Shown: piece by piece, positions 27,637 to 37,824 of the stretch | How positions within the stretch are numbered: position 1 is the stretch's first letter | Layout of the letters: every line of letters begins with the position of its first letter | NCBI GenBank assembly: GCA_964630785.1 | Contig: CAZVZG010000006.1 | Location: 62,001-126,000, forward strand | Length of the DNA stretch: 64,000 nucleotides | Source: JADLCX01 sp964630785 | Lineage (GTDB): Bacteria > Planctomycetota > Phycisphaerae > Phycisphaerales > UBA1924 | Direction of reading: 5' to 3' | The notes under the pieces: model-generated | Database searches by the model: none | The model's input: the letters and a program-made list of their open reading frames with translations, nothing else | What the model was told of the DNA's origin: nothing | Made by a program: the position numbers and the translations under genes

Positions 27637-29049
27637 TCACGGCGTCGCGGTCGTCGCGCCAACGTCCAGCACGTCGATCCGTCGCGGTGAGACGATGTTG
27701 AGTTGCAGGGACGGGTCGAAGCGGTTCTCGCCGACCACGCCGCAGACCTTGCCGATTTTGGTGAGCAGGTCCATGCCCTCGGTCGGGACGATGTAGCCGA
27801 CGGTGCGGGGCGAGAGCGCGTCGGCGCTCTCGACGCGGTACATCAGCGGCATGCCGCGGCTGCCGTCGTACACGGTGCTGGGCTGGATGCGGCCCACGAT
27901 GCTGTAGATGGCCTGCTTCTGAGCCTGCTCGACCAGCAGGGTGACCTGCTTCATCTGCATCTGCTGCTGCTCGGAGTACTGCTTGAGCGAGTTGAGCTGG
28001 GCGACGACGTCCTGGCGGAGCTTGAGCGCGTCGAGCCGCTGCTGGAGGGCTGACTTGATCTGCTTGTCCGACTCGCTCGTGCCGAGCTTGGCCATCTTCT
28101 GCTCGAACATGCCGATCACCGTCGGAACTTCGGCATCGCCGCCGCTCTGCATGACCTTGTTAAACATCGTGCGGATCTGCTCGATCTCCTCGTCCTTGGT
28201 GGGCGGGGTGGGCGTGACGGTCACGGTCGGGACGGCGGGCGTCTCGGTCGTGGTTGTGGTGGCGGTCGCGGGCTGTTCACCGCCGGGCGTCGCGGGCTCG
28301 ACACCTGCGGCGCCGCCCGGAGTTCCGGCGTTCGGCGAGGGCGTGCCTCCAGCGGCTTCCGGCTTCACGTCGGCGGGCTGCTTGGCCTCGCCCGCGCCGG
28401 GGGCGGGTTTGACGGGGGGGGGCGGGGTGGGTGCGCCGGCGCCCTCGTACTTGGCGGCCTCTTCCGGCGTCGCTTTGCGCACGTGCTCGGGCTTCACAAA
28501 CCCGCGGGCCTTGGACGGCGCGTCGACGTAGTAGCCCTCGACCATGCCGTCGGGCGTGCTGTAAGCCTTGACGACCTTGAGCGTGGTTCCTGCGGGGATG
28601 TCGGCGTCGAGTTCCAGCGGCCACCACGGGCGCTTGCCCTCGGCGTTCACCGCCAGCAATCGCGAGGGGCGCGTGAGCTTGACCGACTTGCCGTCTCGCT
28701 CGGCCTGCACCTCGCTCGCGGTGACGTAGGCCTGCATGCCCGGGGTGTAGTCGACGCGCAGCCAGCCGGGCCCTTCGCCGTTGACGCGAAGGAGTTCGCC
28801 CGCCTTGAGTTCGCGCACGGGATAGAACAGTTGAACACCGTTGGAGCATCGCATGGGCGCGTGGTCGAGGGTCACCACCACGATGTAAGGCGATACGGCC
28901 TTGATGCCTTCCTGCGCGGCCGCGGGCGCGGTCGCGACCGACAGGCACGCGGCGACAGCGATCGACACCGCGCCGGCGGTGAGGAACCTCATGATCTGAC
29001 TCGCCACCCGAGCCCCCGCTCCGCCGCCCGCACGAATCCATCGCTGCAT
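27637..29049 (-). CDS. Exported protein with SH3-like N-terminal domains
   Basis: 470 residues. The ATG at 29049 has GGAGAG eight bases upstream; another in-frame ATG at 28992 would give a shorter, cleaner signal peptide (MRFLTAGAVSIAVAACLSVA). After the signal come two bacterial SH3-like units (VNGEGPGWLRVDYTPGMQAY and GMVEGYYVDAPSKARGFVKP), then a Pro/Ala/Thr linker of about 90 residues. A helical probably coiled-coil part follows (LKQYSEQQQMQMKQVTLLVE), and a conserved C-terminal beta domain (GRIQPSTVYDGSRGMPLMYR). It may bind cell wall or act as an envelope scaffold. It is divergent from the TolC-like gene. Confidence 0.78.
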   Translation of the reverse strand: MQRWIRAGGGAGARVASQIMRFLTAGAVSIAVAACLSVATAPAAAQEGIKAVSPYIVVVTLDHAPMRCSNGVQLFYPVRELKAGELLRVNGEGPGWLRVDYTPGMQAYVTASEVQAERDGKSVKLTRPSRLLAVNAEGKRPWWPLELDADIPAGTTLKVVKAYSTPDGMVEGYYVDAPSKARGFVKPEHVRKATPEEAAKYEGAGAPTPPPPVKPAPGAGEAKQPADVKPEAAGGTPSPNAGTPGGAAGVEPATPGGEQPATATTTTTETPAVPTVTVTPTPPTKDEEIEQIRTMFNKVMQSGGDAEVPTVIGMFEQKMAKLGTSESDKQIKSALQQRLDALKLRQDVVAQLNSLKQYSEQQQMQMKQVTLLVEQAQKQAIYSIVGRIQPSTVYDGSRGMPLMYRVESADALSPRTVGYIVPTEGMDLLTKIGKVCGVVGENRFDPSLQLNIVSPRRIDVLDVGATTATP

Positions 29050-29435
29050 GGTGTTGCTCTCCGAAAGTCCGGTTGCCGACCCTGGCAAGGGCCAATGGTA
29101 CGCGCGGCCGGGTGGGATCGCGCCGCCCGGACCGATTTATGGAAGGCGTCGCAATCCCCGAAACCGGCGAGAGTTGCGCTCCGAATGGAACCCTCGCCCT
29201 GGGTCGGACGGACACACGCCGTGTCCGCAGTGCACACCCCGCGGAGTTCTGGTAGAACACCGATCTGACGCGGCGGCGAACCGGTGTCCCACCACGGGAA
29301 CGCGGACTCGTCGGACCGCAAGCGCGGGGTGGGCAGACGGATCGGCTCGCGGCCTGGGCCCCGGAAAGGGAACCGGGATTGCGCCGGGTCCGCACTTTGA
29401 TTCTCCCCTTGGCCACCGTTACCTTTGCCGCTCGC
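29050..29435. other. Divergent intergenic region
   Basis: Between the SH3-type gene and the TolC-like gene. No gene, strong hairpin or clear operator is visible. It must hold both promoters. Confidence 0.4.
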
Positions 29436-31292
29436 ATGAAGCACTCTGTCAAGGCCGACACTCAGCCCGCACGGCGATCGCGGACCTTTGCGCGCTCGCG
29501 GGGGCTGCTCACGTCGGTGGCGGCCGCGCTGCTGGCGTGCGGCGCGTGCGCCTCGCCTTTGGATACCCAGCCCGACCGAGACTTGCGGCGGGCCGCACGC
29601 GAGGCGGCCGATCGCGAGATCGCCGACGCCCGCAAGAACCCGGATCTGCGAAGCACCACGCGCGAGTCTCGTCTGGCCAACCTGGGCATCAAGCCCGAGG
29701 TGATGGACGAGCTCAACCGGATGGCCGGACCGGACAGTTACGCCGGCGAGAAACTGGACCTGGGACCGACGCTCTTCGGTGGTGAGCAGCCAACGGCGCA
29801 GGTCACGCTCGAGCACGTCATCCAAGCCGCGGTCAACAACAACCTGAACGTCCAGTTTGCTCGCCTGGCGCCGGCGATCAGCCAGAACCAGCTCGCCGCG
29901 GCCGAGGCCGCGTTCGACTGGATCCTCTTCGACAACGCCACCTGGAGCGACACCGACCAGCCCCGGACGAACCAGTCGATCAACGGGTCGGTGGTGGGCG
30001 TGACGTCGAACACATTCAACGCGCTGGACAACGCCATCGGCGTGCGGAAGCCGCTGATTTCGGGCGGTCAGGTGACGGTGCAGCACCAGTTCATCTACAC
30101 CGACAACGAGACGCCCGGGCTGTTTGTGAACCCCGACCCGGCGCGCGAGACCAACGTGGTGGTGCAGTTGGACCAGCCGCTCTTGCGGAACTTCGGCTCT
30201 GACGTGGCGCTGGCGCAGGTGCGACTGGCCCGCAACACCGAGCGCGACGAGGTCCAATCGCTCAAGGCGACGCTGCTGCAGACGGTGACGGACACCGAAA
30301 CCGCGTACTGGAACCTGGTGCGGGCACGCGACGATCTGTTCATCCTGCGCCGGCTTCAGGGGCGCGGCGAAGAGGTCCACGGCGTCTTGATGAAGCGGTT
30401 CGACGCGCGCCCGGCCAACCGGGCCAACGCCGCCGCGGCCGTGGAGAGCCGGCGGGCCGACGTGATCCGCGCCCGGCGCGTGTTGCGCGACGCGAGCGAC
30501 CGGCTGAAGGTGCTCATCAACGACCCGAAGTACAGCGTGGGCTCCGAGGTGCTGCTGCTGCCGGTGGATCGGACGATCGACGAACCGGTCGAATACAGCC
30601 TGATCGACGCGATCAACACGGCCTTCGCCAACCGACCAGAGGTGCAGCGAGCGTTGCTGTCAATGGACAACACAGCGATCCGTCAGCGCGTGGCGGACAA
30701 CGCCCGGCTGCCGCAGTTGAACCTGCGGGCCCTCACGCGCCTGAGCGGGCTGGGCGGATCGACCCACGGCGCATACGACGTGATGACCGAGGGGCATTAC
30801 GTTGACTATCAGATCGGGCTGCAGTTCGAGATGCCCATCGGCAACCGCGCGGCCGAGGCCAACTACCGCGTCAGCCGCCTGCAGCGCTCGCAGGCCAACC
30901 TTGCCTACCAGAACACGCTGCAGCAGGTGTGCAGCGAGGTCAAGTCGGCCCTGCGCGACGTGGTGACCAACTACGCGCTCATCGAGCAGCAGCGCGTGGC
31001 TCGGATCGCCTCGGCCGAGCAGCTCCGACAGCTCGCCATCGAAGAGTCGACGACCACCGGCCTCACGCCCGAGTTTCTCGACCGAAAGCTCCGCTTCCAG
31101 CAGGACCTCTCCGCGTCCGAGCAGCAGGAGGTGCAGGCGCTCACGGAGTACGCCGCGGCCCTGGCGCGGTTCCACGCCGCCTGCGGCACGGCGCTGGAGC
31201 ACAACCGGATCCTCTTCGACGTGCCCGCGATCAAGCCGCAGAGTCGCGAATCGGACATCTTCCCGGATTATTCGAGCACGGACCGACGCTGA
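29436..31292 (+). CDS. TolC-family outer-membrane efflux lipoprotein
   Basis: 618 residues from the ATG at 29436 (MKHSVKADTQPARRSR). The hydrophobic segment ends LLTSVAAALLACGACASPLD, with a plausible lipobox (LLAC). Two outer-membrane efflux domains of long helices follow: QAAVNNNLNVQFARLAPAIS, NTERDEVQSLKATLLQTVTD and EMPIGNRAAEANYRVSRLQR. These are typical of TolC-like factors that form the outer-membrane duct of tripartite exporters or RND pumps. No inner-membrane pump or adaptor gene is adjacent. No ribosome-binding site is evident, and the frame extends upstream to 29379. Confidence 0.88.
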   Translation: MKHSVKADTQPARRSRTFARSRGLLTSVAAALLACGACASPLDTQPDRDLRRAAREAADREIADARKNPDLRSTTRESRLANLGIKPEVMDELNRMAGPDSYAGEKLDLGPTLFGGEQPTAQVTLEHVIQAAVNNNLNVQFARLAPAISQNQLAAAEAAFDWILFDNATWSDTDQPRTNQSINGSVVGVTSNTFNALDNAIGVRKPLISGGQVTVQHQFIYTDNETPGLFVNPDPARETNVVVQLDQPLLRNFGSDVALAQVRLARNTERDEVQSLKATLLQTVTDTETAYWNLVRARDDLFILRRLQGRGEEVHGVLMKRFDARPANRANAAAAVESRRADVIRARRVLRDASDRLKVLINDPKYSVGSEVLLLPVDRTIDEPVEYSLIDAINTAFANRPEVQRALLSMDNTAIRQRVADNARLPQLNLRALTRLSGLGGSTHGAYDVMTEGHYVDYQIGLQFEMPIGNRAAEANYRVSRLQRSQANLAYQNTLQQVCSEVKSALRDVVTNYALIEQQRVARIASAEQLRQLAIEESTTTGLTPEFLDRKLRFQQDLSASEQQEVQALTEYAAALARFHAACGTALEHNRILFDVPAIKPQSRESDIFPDYSSTDRR

Positions 31293-31310
31293 GCGCCCGG
31301 GCGCCAACGA

Positions 31311-32321
31311 TTGGCCGTGGGCGCGACCTTTGAGGACATCCACCACGCCGCCGAACTGCTCGCTCACGGGCGGGTGGTCGCGTTCCCGACCGAGACCGTG
31401 TACGGGTTGGGGGCTGACGCGTTCGACGCGGACGCCGTCGATCACGTCTTTGCGCTCAAAGGGCGTCCGCGACACAACCCCATGATCGTTCACGTGAGCG
31501 GGCCCGAGATGGCCCGCCGAGTATCCCGTGAGTGGGGCGAGCAAGCCGACGCGCTGGCCCGGCGGTTCTGGCCCGGGCCGCTGTCGCTGCTCGTGCCGCG
31601 TTCGCTCGCGCTGCCGCTCGCGGTGACGGCGGGGAGCGACCTGGTCGCGGTGCGCTGCCCGAATCATCCCGTGGCGCTCGCGCTGCTCTTTGAGCTGGGC
31701 CGGCCGCTGGTGGGCCCGAGCGCGAACCTCTCGGGCGAGGTGTCGCCCACCTGCGCTGAACACGTGCGAGATTCGTTCAGCGCCGATGACGTGTTCGTGC
31801 TCGACGGCGGGACGTGCGAGGCCGGGATCGAATCGACGGTGCTCGATGTCACCGCCGCGCCTCCGCGGGTGCTCCGGCCGGGGGTTGTAAGCGCCGGACA
31901 GATCGGCGACGTCATCGGTGCGCCGGTGATCCCGTTCGGCGGCGGCAGACGCTCCGAGAACGGACCGCTGCACTCGCCCGGGCTGCTCGCGCGGCATTAC
32001 GCGCCGCGAACGCCCGCGCACCTGTTCGACGATCGCGACTGGCCGGCGGTCCTCGACGCGTGCGTGCAATCGGGAGATGGAAAGCGGGGACAGGCCGTCG
32101 TCATCACGCACCGTTTCCGGCGCGTCGATCCGCCGAACCGGATCATTCAGATGCCGATGGAAGCGGCCGAATACGCCGCGGCGCTGTACGCGGCCCTGCG
32201 CGAGGCCGATCGGCTTGGCGCGGCGGTGATCCTGATCGATCGCCCGCCGGACGGCGACCCGCTGTGGGACGCGATCGCGGACCGGCTCGCCCGCGCGACG
32301 ACCGCGTTGCACCGCGAGTAA
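31311..32321 (+). CDS. tsaC: L-threonylcarbamoyladenylate synthase, Sua5 type
   Basis: Makes threonylcarbamoyl-AMP for the t6A modification of tRNAs reading ANN codons. 336 residues, the long two-domain Sua5 form rather than the short TsaC form. The YrdC domain has VVAFPTETVYGLGADAFDAD, FALKGRPRHNPMIVHV, FWPGPLSLLVPRS, VAVRCPNHP and PLVGPSANLSGEVSPT. A linker (SPGLLARHYAPRTPAHLF) leads to the Sua5 domain. The start is TTG at 31311 or GTG at 31317; neither has a ribosome-binding site. It follows the efflux gene by 18 bases and may be read through from it. Confidence 0.92.
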   Translation: MAVGATFEDIHHAAELLAHGRVVAFPTETVYGLGADAFDADAVDHVFALKGRPRHNPMIVHVSGPEMARRVSREWGEQADALARRFWPGPLSLLVPRSLALPLAVTAGSDLVAVRCPNHPVALALLFELGRPLVGPSANLSGEVSPTCAEHVRDSFSADDVFVLDGGTCEAGIESTVLDVTAAPPRVLRPGVVSAGQIGDVIGAPVIPFGGGRRSENGPLHSPGLLARHYAPRTPAHLFDDRDWPAVLDACVQSGDGKRGQAVVITHRFRRVDPPNRIIQMPMEAAEYAAALYAALREADRLGAAVILIDRPPDGDPLWDAIADRLARATTALHRE

Positions 32322-32345
32322 GGCTGCCCGGAACGGCCGGCCGAA

Positions 32346-32939
32346 TCACATGACCGTGGGCAAGCCCAGGGCGCGCCGGAGCGAACTGACCTGGCCCGCG
32401 TGCCACCCGTCGTGCCACGCCGTGAGCAGGATGACCTCCTGGCGCGTCTTGCCGAACCCGTGCGACTCGGCCGCGGGCGGCTTGTTCAGGTCCGCGGGCG
32501 ACTGCTTCTTGACCGCCTCGGTGAAGCGCGCGAACGCCGACTTGAAGTTGGCCCGGAGCTCGGCCAGGGGCGGGTAGGCGGCGGGATCGGGCGTCGGCTT
32601 GGCGCCCGGACCAAAGAGCGCGGTGTAAATCTCGGGCAGGGGCATCATCTTGGCGCCCAGCAGCGTGGCGAACCATGCGTACGCCGTGGCCATGTGGCCG
32701 AGCGTCCAAGCCAGATGGTTGTCGGTCGGTGAGGGCTGGAACGCCGCCTTGTCTTCGGGGAAGCCGTCGAGCACCTTCTCGAACATGGCGTGGGTCCAGG
32801 CCAGGTGCGCGACCGCCGCGGGCTTGGCCCGCGAGGCCGAACCAGCCGACGCACGCTTGCGGGCGGGAGTGTTGACGTTCTTTTTCTTTCCGGGCTTGCC
32901 CGCGGCCTTGCGGGAGACGTGAACCTTCTTCTTCGCCAT
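32346..32939 (-). CDS. DinB-fold protein
   Basis: 197 residues. The ATG at 32939 has GGAG eight bases upstream. A Lys/Arg-rich N-terminal tail of about 45 residues (MAKKKVHVSRKAAGKPGKKK) precedes a four-helix DinB domain. Candidate metal-binding histidines are in DNHLAWTLGHMATAYAWF and TAWHDGWHAGQVSSLRRALG. Family members are thiol-dependent metal enzymes or stress proteins; the substrate is unknown. The basic tail is unusual and might bind nucleic acid. It converges with the Sua5 gene. Confidence 0.82.
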   Translation of the reverse strand: MAKKKVHVSRKAAGKPGKKKNVNTPARKRASAGSASRAKPAAVAHLAWTHAMFEKVLDGFPEDKAAFQPSPTDNHLAWTLGHMATAYAWFATLLGAKMMPLPEIYTALFGPGAKPTPDPAAYPPLAELRANFKSAFARFTEAVKKQSPADLNKPPAAESHGFGKTRQEVILLTAWHDGWHAGQVSSLRRALGLPTVM

Positions 32940-33135
32940 GCCGATAACTCCGGACGACAGGATGACTGTGTGGTGGAACGTGACCGGTCGCGATGGGTTG
33001 TAGGGCGGGTACCGCCGGTGCGTGAGAGTGCCCCCGCGGCAGTCTATCCTTGTCTCCCGCGGCGTGAGAGCGTGCAGACGCCCACCGCGATTGATGCGCA
33101 ACCGTCTGTTTTACAAAGACTTGCAGGAGTTTCCA

Positions 33136-34623
<1,488 letters not shown>

Positions 34624-34625
34624 GG

Positions 34626-34946
34626 CTATCCGAGCAAGTCGCGGACATCGCGGCGTCTGAGCCGATCCCGGGCGACGTGTCGGATCGCGTGGATCCGCAC
34701 GGTGGCCTTCTCGATGGTGAAGATGATCCGGTATGGCCGGTAGATGGCTTGTCGGAGGTCGCCCTTCACAAGGCCGTGCTCCCGCGCCTTCGCGAATCGT
34801 CGGGGCATTTCGCCCATCGAATCGACCATCGCAAGCAAGCCGTCGTACCAACGCTCGGCGACCGTCGGTGCGTCGATCGCGATGTAGTCATAGGCCGCGA
34901 GGGCGTCCGCGAGCGCGGATGGTGAGATTTCGACCCGATATTTCAC
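34626..34946 (-). CDS. RelE/ParE-family toxin
   Basis: 106 residues: MKYRVEISPSALADALAAYD, then GLLAMVDSMGEMPRRFAKAR, then QAIYRPYRIIFTIEKATVRI with a final HAIRHVARDRLRR. This is the fold and length of plasmid-stabilisation toxins that cleave ribosome-bound mRNA or poison gyrase; which of the two cannot be told here. The start overlaps the antitoxin stop by four bases (ATGA), so the two genes are translationally coupled. Confidence 0.9.
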   Translation of the reverse strand: MKYRVEISPSALADALAAYDYIAIDAPTVAERWYDGLLAMVDSMGEMPRRFAKAREHGLVKGDLRQAIYRPYRIIFTIEKATVRIHAIRHVARDRLRRRDVRDLLG

Positions 34947-35227
34947 GACGCCTTCCGTCGCCGGCGAGCTCTTTCGAGGGCTTCACGGGCGGGCATGCCG
35001 CGGCCTTGGTCAAACTCGCGGATGCTCTTCTGGATCGCGTCGAGGGCTTCGGCGCGGTCCGCCAGTTCGCTGAGCCTGCGGAACACAACGGCGTCCATCA
35101 CCACGGCCGCGGCCTTGCCGTTGACGGTCAGCACACCGGGCCGCCCCTGCTTCTTCAGGCGCTTGAGGTGGGCCGCGGTGTCACGCTTGAAATCGGTCAT
35201 GGAGAGGATGTCTTCGGGGTGGATCAT
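34943..35227 (-). CDS. Phd/YefM-type antitoxin
   Basis: 94 residues from the ATG at 35227 (MIHPEDILSMTDFKRDTAAH). The N-terminal DNA-binding module has the usual LKKQGRPGVLTVNGKAAAVV. The C-terminal helix (FDQGRGMPAREALERARRRR) would wrap the toxin. It precedes the toxin with a four-base overlap, the canonical order. Such antitoxins repress their own operon. In-frame starts at 35254 (GTG) and 35200 (ATG) are alternatives. Confidence 0.88.
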   Translation of the reverse strand: MIHPEDILSMTDFKRDTAAHLKRLKKQGRPGVLTVNGKAAAVVMDAVVFRRLSELADRAEALDAIQKSIREFDQGRGMPAREALERARRRRKAS

Positions 35228-35345
35228 CGCATCATTATGACATGGAATTCGCACCGAATCCAGTGCGATGGTCTACCACCGCCGCCCCTCCCACCGCAGC
35301 CGCGCTCGGAGCATCCACCGGGCTCCCGGCGGCGTATATTCGGCC

Positions 35346-35786
35346 ATGCGGATGGCCCGGAAAGCATCGATCCCGGTGAGGCTGGCCGTGCTGATATCGC
35401 TCGCGGGCGCGTCGGTGATCGGCGTGTCGATCTGGGCCGGGTCGCCCGAGGGATCATGCGTGGTGGTGCGGACCCTTGCGCGAATCCGCAACTACCACGG
35501 CTGCATGTGCGAAGACTGCACGCGGCACTATCTCGGTGTTGTCGCGGGCGGTTACGGATGCTCTCCGACACCCGCCCGGTTGCGCGAACACCGCACGGGC
35601 TTGGAGGTCGCGGGTGTGGGCGGCGGGCTGCTTCTGCTTGAACTGGCGCTCGGCTTGCCGAGCCGGTCGCTCGTCTCGCTCCGGAGAACACCGCCGACGC
35701 GGGGTCGGTGCCAAGGCTGCGGGTACGACCTCGCGGGGCTCGCGCCGGACTCGGTGTGCCCGGAGTGCGGGCGCGGCCGGGCCTGA
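35346..35786 (+). CDS. Small membrane protein with C-terminal zinc ribbon
   Basis: 146 residues. Two hydrophobic segments (LAVLISLAGASVIGVSIWAG and VAGVGGGLLLLELALGL) flank a short Cys-containing loop (CMCEDCTRHY). The C-terminus is a four-Cys ribbon, CQGCGYDLAGLAPDSVCPEC. That CGYDL...CPECG ending recurs in planctomycete membrane proteins of unknown function. The start could be 35346 or six bases later. The stop faces a convergent pseudopilin gene. Confidence 0.7.
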   Translation: MRMARKASIPVRLAVLISLAGASVIGVSIWAGSPEGSCVVVRTLARIRNYHGCMCEDCTRHYLGVVAGGYGCSPTPARLREHRTGLEVAGVGGGLLLLELALGLPSRSLVSLRRTPPTRGRCQGCGYDLAGLAPDSVCPECGRGRA

Positions 35787-35807
35787 CTCCGGCGGCGTTC
35801 GGACACT

Positions 35808-36602
35808 TCAGCGGTTGTACACGCCATCATCCCACGACCGGGCGTTGAGCAGCTTGCCCTTGGGCGTGAGCGTCGCGTGGCCGTCGAAGTAGCCCGCGTT
35901 CGAGCCGCGCCCGTGGCGTGTCGCGCTCACGCGGTAGTCGGCATTGCCCGGTTGGAGATGGGCCGCGAGCCAGACGTCGTAGAACTGGCCGTACTCCCAG
36001 TCGCTGGCGGGGCCGTTGCCCCGCCAACGGCGGTAGAGCACGTCGCCCGGGTCTTCGGCCAGCTCCGCCAGGGCGATCACGTCGGCGGGTCGCTGCACGA
36101 GGTCGATCCGGAACATGCCGCGGCGGAATCGCTGGAGCGTGGCCGCACGCGAGTCGATCAGGCCGGGCACCCGGAAGGCCGCGCCGTTGGCCATGTATTG
36201 CAACGTGTGCGGCGAGGCCCGGCGCGCGGGGCAACGGAAATACTCGGCCCGAGCGAACAGGTCGTTCTCCTCCTGTCCGTACGCGCGCGATACACGATCA
36301 TCAACGAACGGTCGGTACGCGATGTTCCAGGGCATGTGGTCCTGCACCGGGCCGTCGGTCGCATCCCAACTGCCCTCGCGCGCGACGTATTGGCGGTAAT
36401 CGCCGGCGTACAGGAGCATGGCCGTGCCGATCTGCCGCTGATTGCTCAGGCACGCCGCGGCGCGGGCGGCCTCTCGGGCGCCGCGGAGCGCGGGAAGAAG
36501 CAGCGAGACCAGAACCGCGATCACCGCGACGACGACGAGCAGCTCGACGAGTGAGAACGCGCGGGGTGAAGATCGAAGTTGAACCGTGACGCACCCAGGC
36601 AT
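35808..36602 (-). CDS. Pseudopilin-like protein
   Basis: 264 residues. GAGGG lies about eight bases before the ATG at 36602. The prepilin motif is SPRAFSLVELLVVVAVIAVL near residues 12-31, with Glu at mature position 5. The C-terminal DG motif is NAGYFDGHATLTPKGKLLNA. It is shorter than, and only distantly related to, the pair at 10804 and 12157. It is last in a same-strand run with the CBS gene 37 bases upstream, but no functional link to those metabolic genes is evident. Confidence 0.85.
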   Translation of the reverse strand: MPGCVTVQLRSSPRAFSLVELLVVVAVIAVLVSLLLPALRGAREAARAAACLSNQRQIGTAMLLYAGDYRQYVAREGSWDATDGPVQDHMPWNIAYRPFVDDRVSRAYGQEENDLFARAEYFRCPARRASPHTLQYMANGAAFRVPGLIDSRAATLQRFRRGMFRIDLVQRPADVIALAELAEDPGDVLYRRWRGNGPASDWEYGQFYDVWLAAHLQPGNADYRVSATRHGRGSNAGYFDGHATLTPKGKLLNARSWDDGVYNR

Positions 36603-36639
36603 CGGCCGACCCTCGTTGCTGCTCCGCGGCCCCAGGGGT

Positions 36640-37104
36640 TCACTCCACCGGCAGCATCAGTCTGAGTATGTCATGCCTGACGAGCATTCCCACCGGTTTT
36701 CCGTCACGCACGACCGGCAGGTGCTTGTGGCCCTGATTCATCATGATCTGCACGGCTTCTCCGATCGTGTTCTCCGGACTCACGGTGACCACGCGTTCGT
36801 GCATGATCTGCCGGGCAACCAGTTGCTTCGCGAGCGTATAGATCTGTTTGAGCTCGTCGAGGTCGGCGGCCCGCCGACCGAAGATGACCGGCGCCAGCTC
36901 CAGCGAGAACGGCACACACCGGCCCATGCCCGTGAAGTCGCTCTCGGTGATGATGCCCGCGAGCAGCCCGTCGTCGCCAACGACGATGACCGAGCCGATT
37001 TCTCGATCGCGCATGATGCGGGCGACCTCGGTCGCCGGCGTGTCAAGGCTCACGCTCACGGCGGGCGAGGACATGATGTCGCGGACGTGTTCCTTGCCGT
37101 CCAT
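36640..37104 (-). CDS. CBS-domain pair protein
   Basis: 154 residues made almost entirely of two CBS motifs: VRDIMSSPAVSVSLDTPATE to GLLAGIITESDFTGMGR, and ARQIMHERVVTVSPENTIGE to GKPVGMLVRHDILRL. Such stand-alone pairs bind adenine nucleotides and regulate partners. It starts 21 bases after rpiA in the same direction, so it is probably an operon member that could sense energy charge. GGGAGG lies about 11 bases before the ATG. Confidence 0.93.
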   Translation of the reverse strand: MDGKEHVRDIMSSPAVSVSLDTPATEVARIMRDREIGSVIVVGDDGLLAGIITESDFTGMGRCVPFSLELAPVIFGRRAADLDELKQIYTLAKQLVARQIMHERVVTVSPENTIGEAVQIMMNQGHKHLPVVRDGKPVGMLVRHDILRLMLPVE

Positions 37105-37125
37105 CGCGAAGCGGCCTCCCGGCGG

Positions 37126-37824
37126 TCACTCCGCCCGCACCATCCGCTCGATCCGCCCGTCCTTCATCTCGACGACGACCTCGTCGGCCTCGTTGAGGAA
37201 CAGACCGTGGTCGACCACGCCGGGCACACTGTCGAGCTGGTCGGCGACCTCGGCCGGGTCGGCCCCGGCGGGCAGCGAGACGTCGATGACGAGGTTGCCC
37301 TGGTCGGTGAGGAAGTGCTCGCCACCGAGCGAGCGCCGCACAACGCCGTTGAAACCCATGTCGATCAGGTGCTTGCGGATGCTCGCCAGGCCGAAATAGT
37401 GCACCGCGACGGGCAGGGTTGATCGCTCGCCCAGGCGCGTGACGAGCTTCTCCTCGCCCACCATGTACACGCAGCGCGAACTGGCCTTGGCCACGACGCG
37501 CTCTCGCACCAGCGCCCCGCCCCGCCCTTTGATCATGCGGAGGTCGGGGTCGACCTCATCGGCGCCGTCGAAGAGGTAGTCGACCGCCTCGACCGAGGCG
37601 AAGTCGATGAGCCTCAGGCCCAGGGCCCGCGCCTGGGTCTCGGTCGCGTGGCTGGTGGCCACCACGGTCACGTCGAGGCCGTCTTCACGCACGCGCGTGT
37701 GCAGGGCCATGATGCCGCGCGAGGCCGCACGCCCGGTGCCCAGGCCCACGATCATGCCCGACTGGACCTCCGCGATCGCGGCCTCGGCCAGGCCGTCCGT
37801 CGCCAGTTTGGGTTGGTTACTCAA
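37126..37824 (-). CDS. rpiA: Ribose-5-phosphate isomerase A
   Basis: Interconverts ribose 5-phosphate and ribulose 5-phosphate. 232 residues with VQSGMIVGLGTGRAASRGIM, DYLFDGADEVDPDLRMIKGR, GGALVRERVVAKAS and GVVDHGLFLNEADEV, covering the phosphate loop and catalytic acid/lysine region. I chose the TTG at 37824 (LSNQPKLATDGLAEAA) because it matches the family N-terminus and has AGGGG seven bases upstream; an ATG at 37860 would add 12 non-conserved residues inside the neighbour. The start overlaps the 3' end of the aldehyde dehydrogenase by eight bases, so translation is probably coupled. Confidence 0.93.
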   Translation of the reverse strand: MSNQPKLATDGLAEAAIAEVQSGMIVGLGTGRAASRGIMALHTRVREDGLDVTVVATSHATETQARALGLRLIDFASVEAVDYLFDGADEVDPDLRMIKGRGGALVRERVVAKASSRCVYMVGEEKLVTRLGERSTLPVAVHYFGLASIRKHLIDMGFNGVVRRSLGGEHFLTDQGNLVIDVSLPAGADPAEVADQLDSVPGVVDHGLFLNEADEVVVEMKDGRIERMVRAE

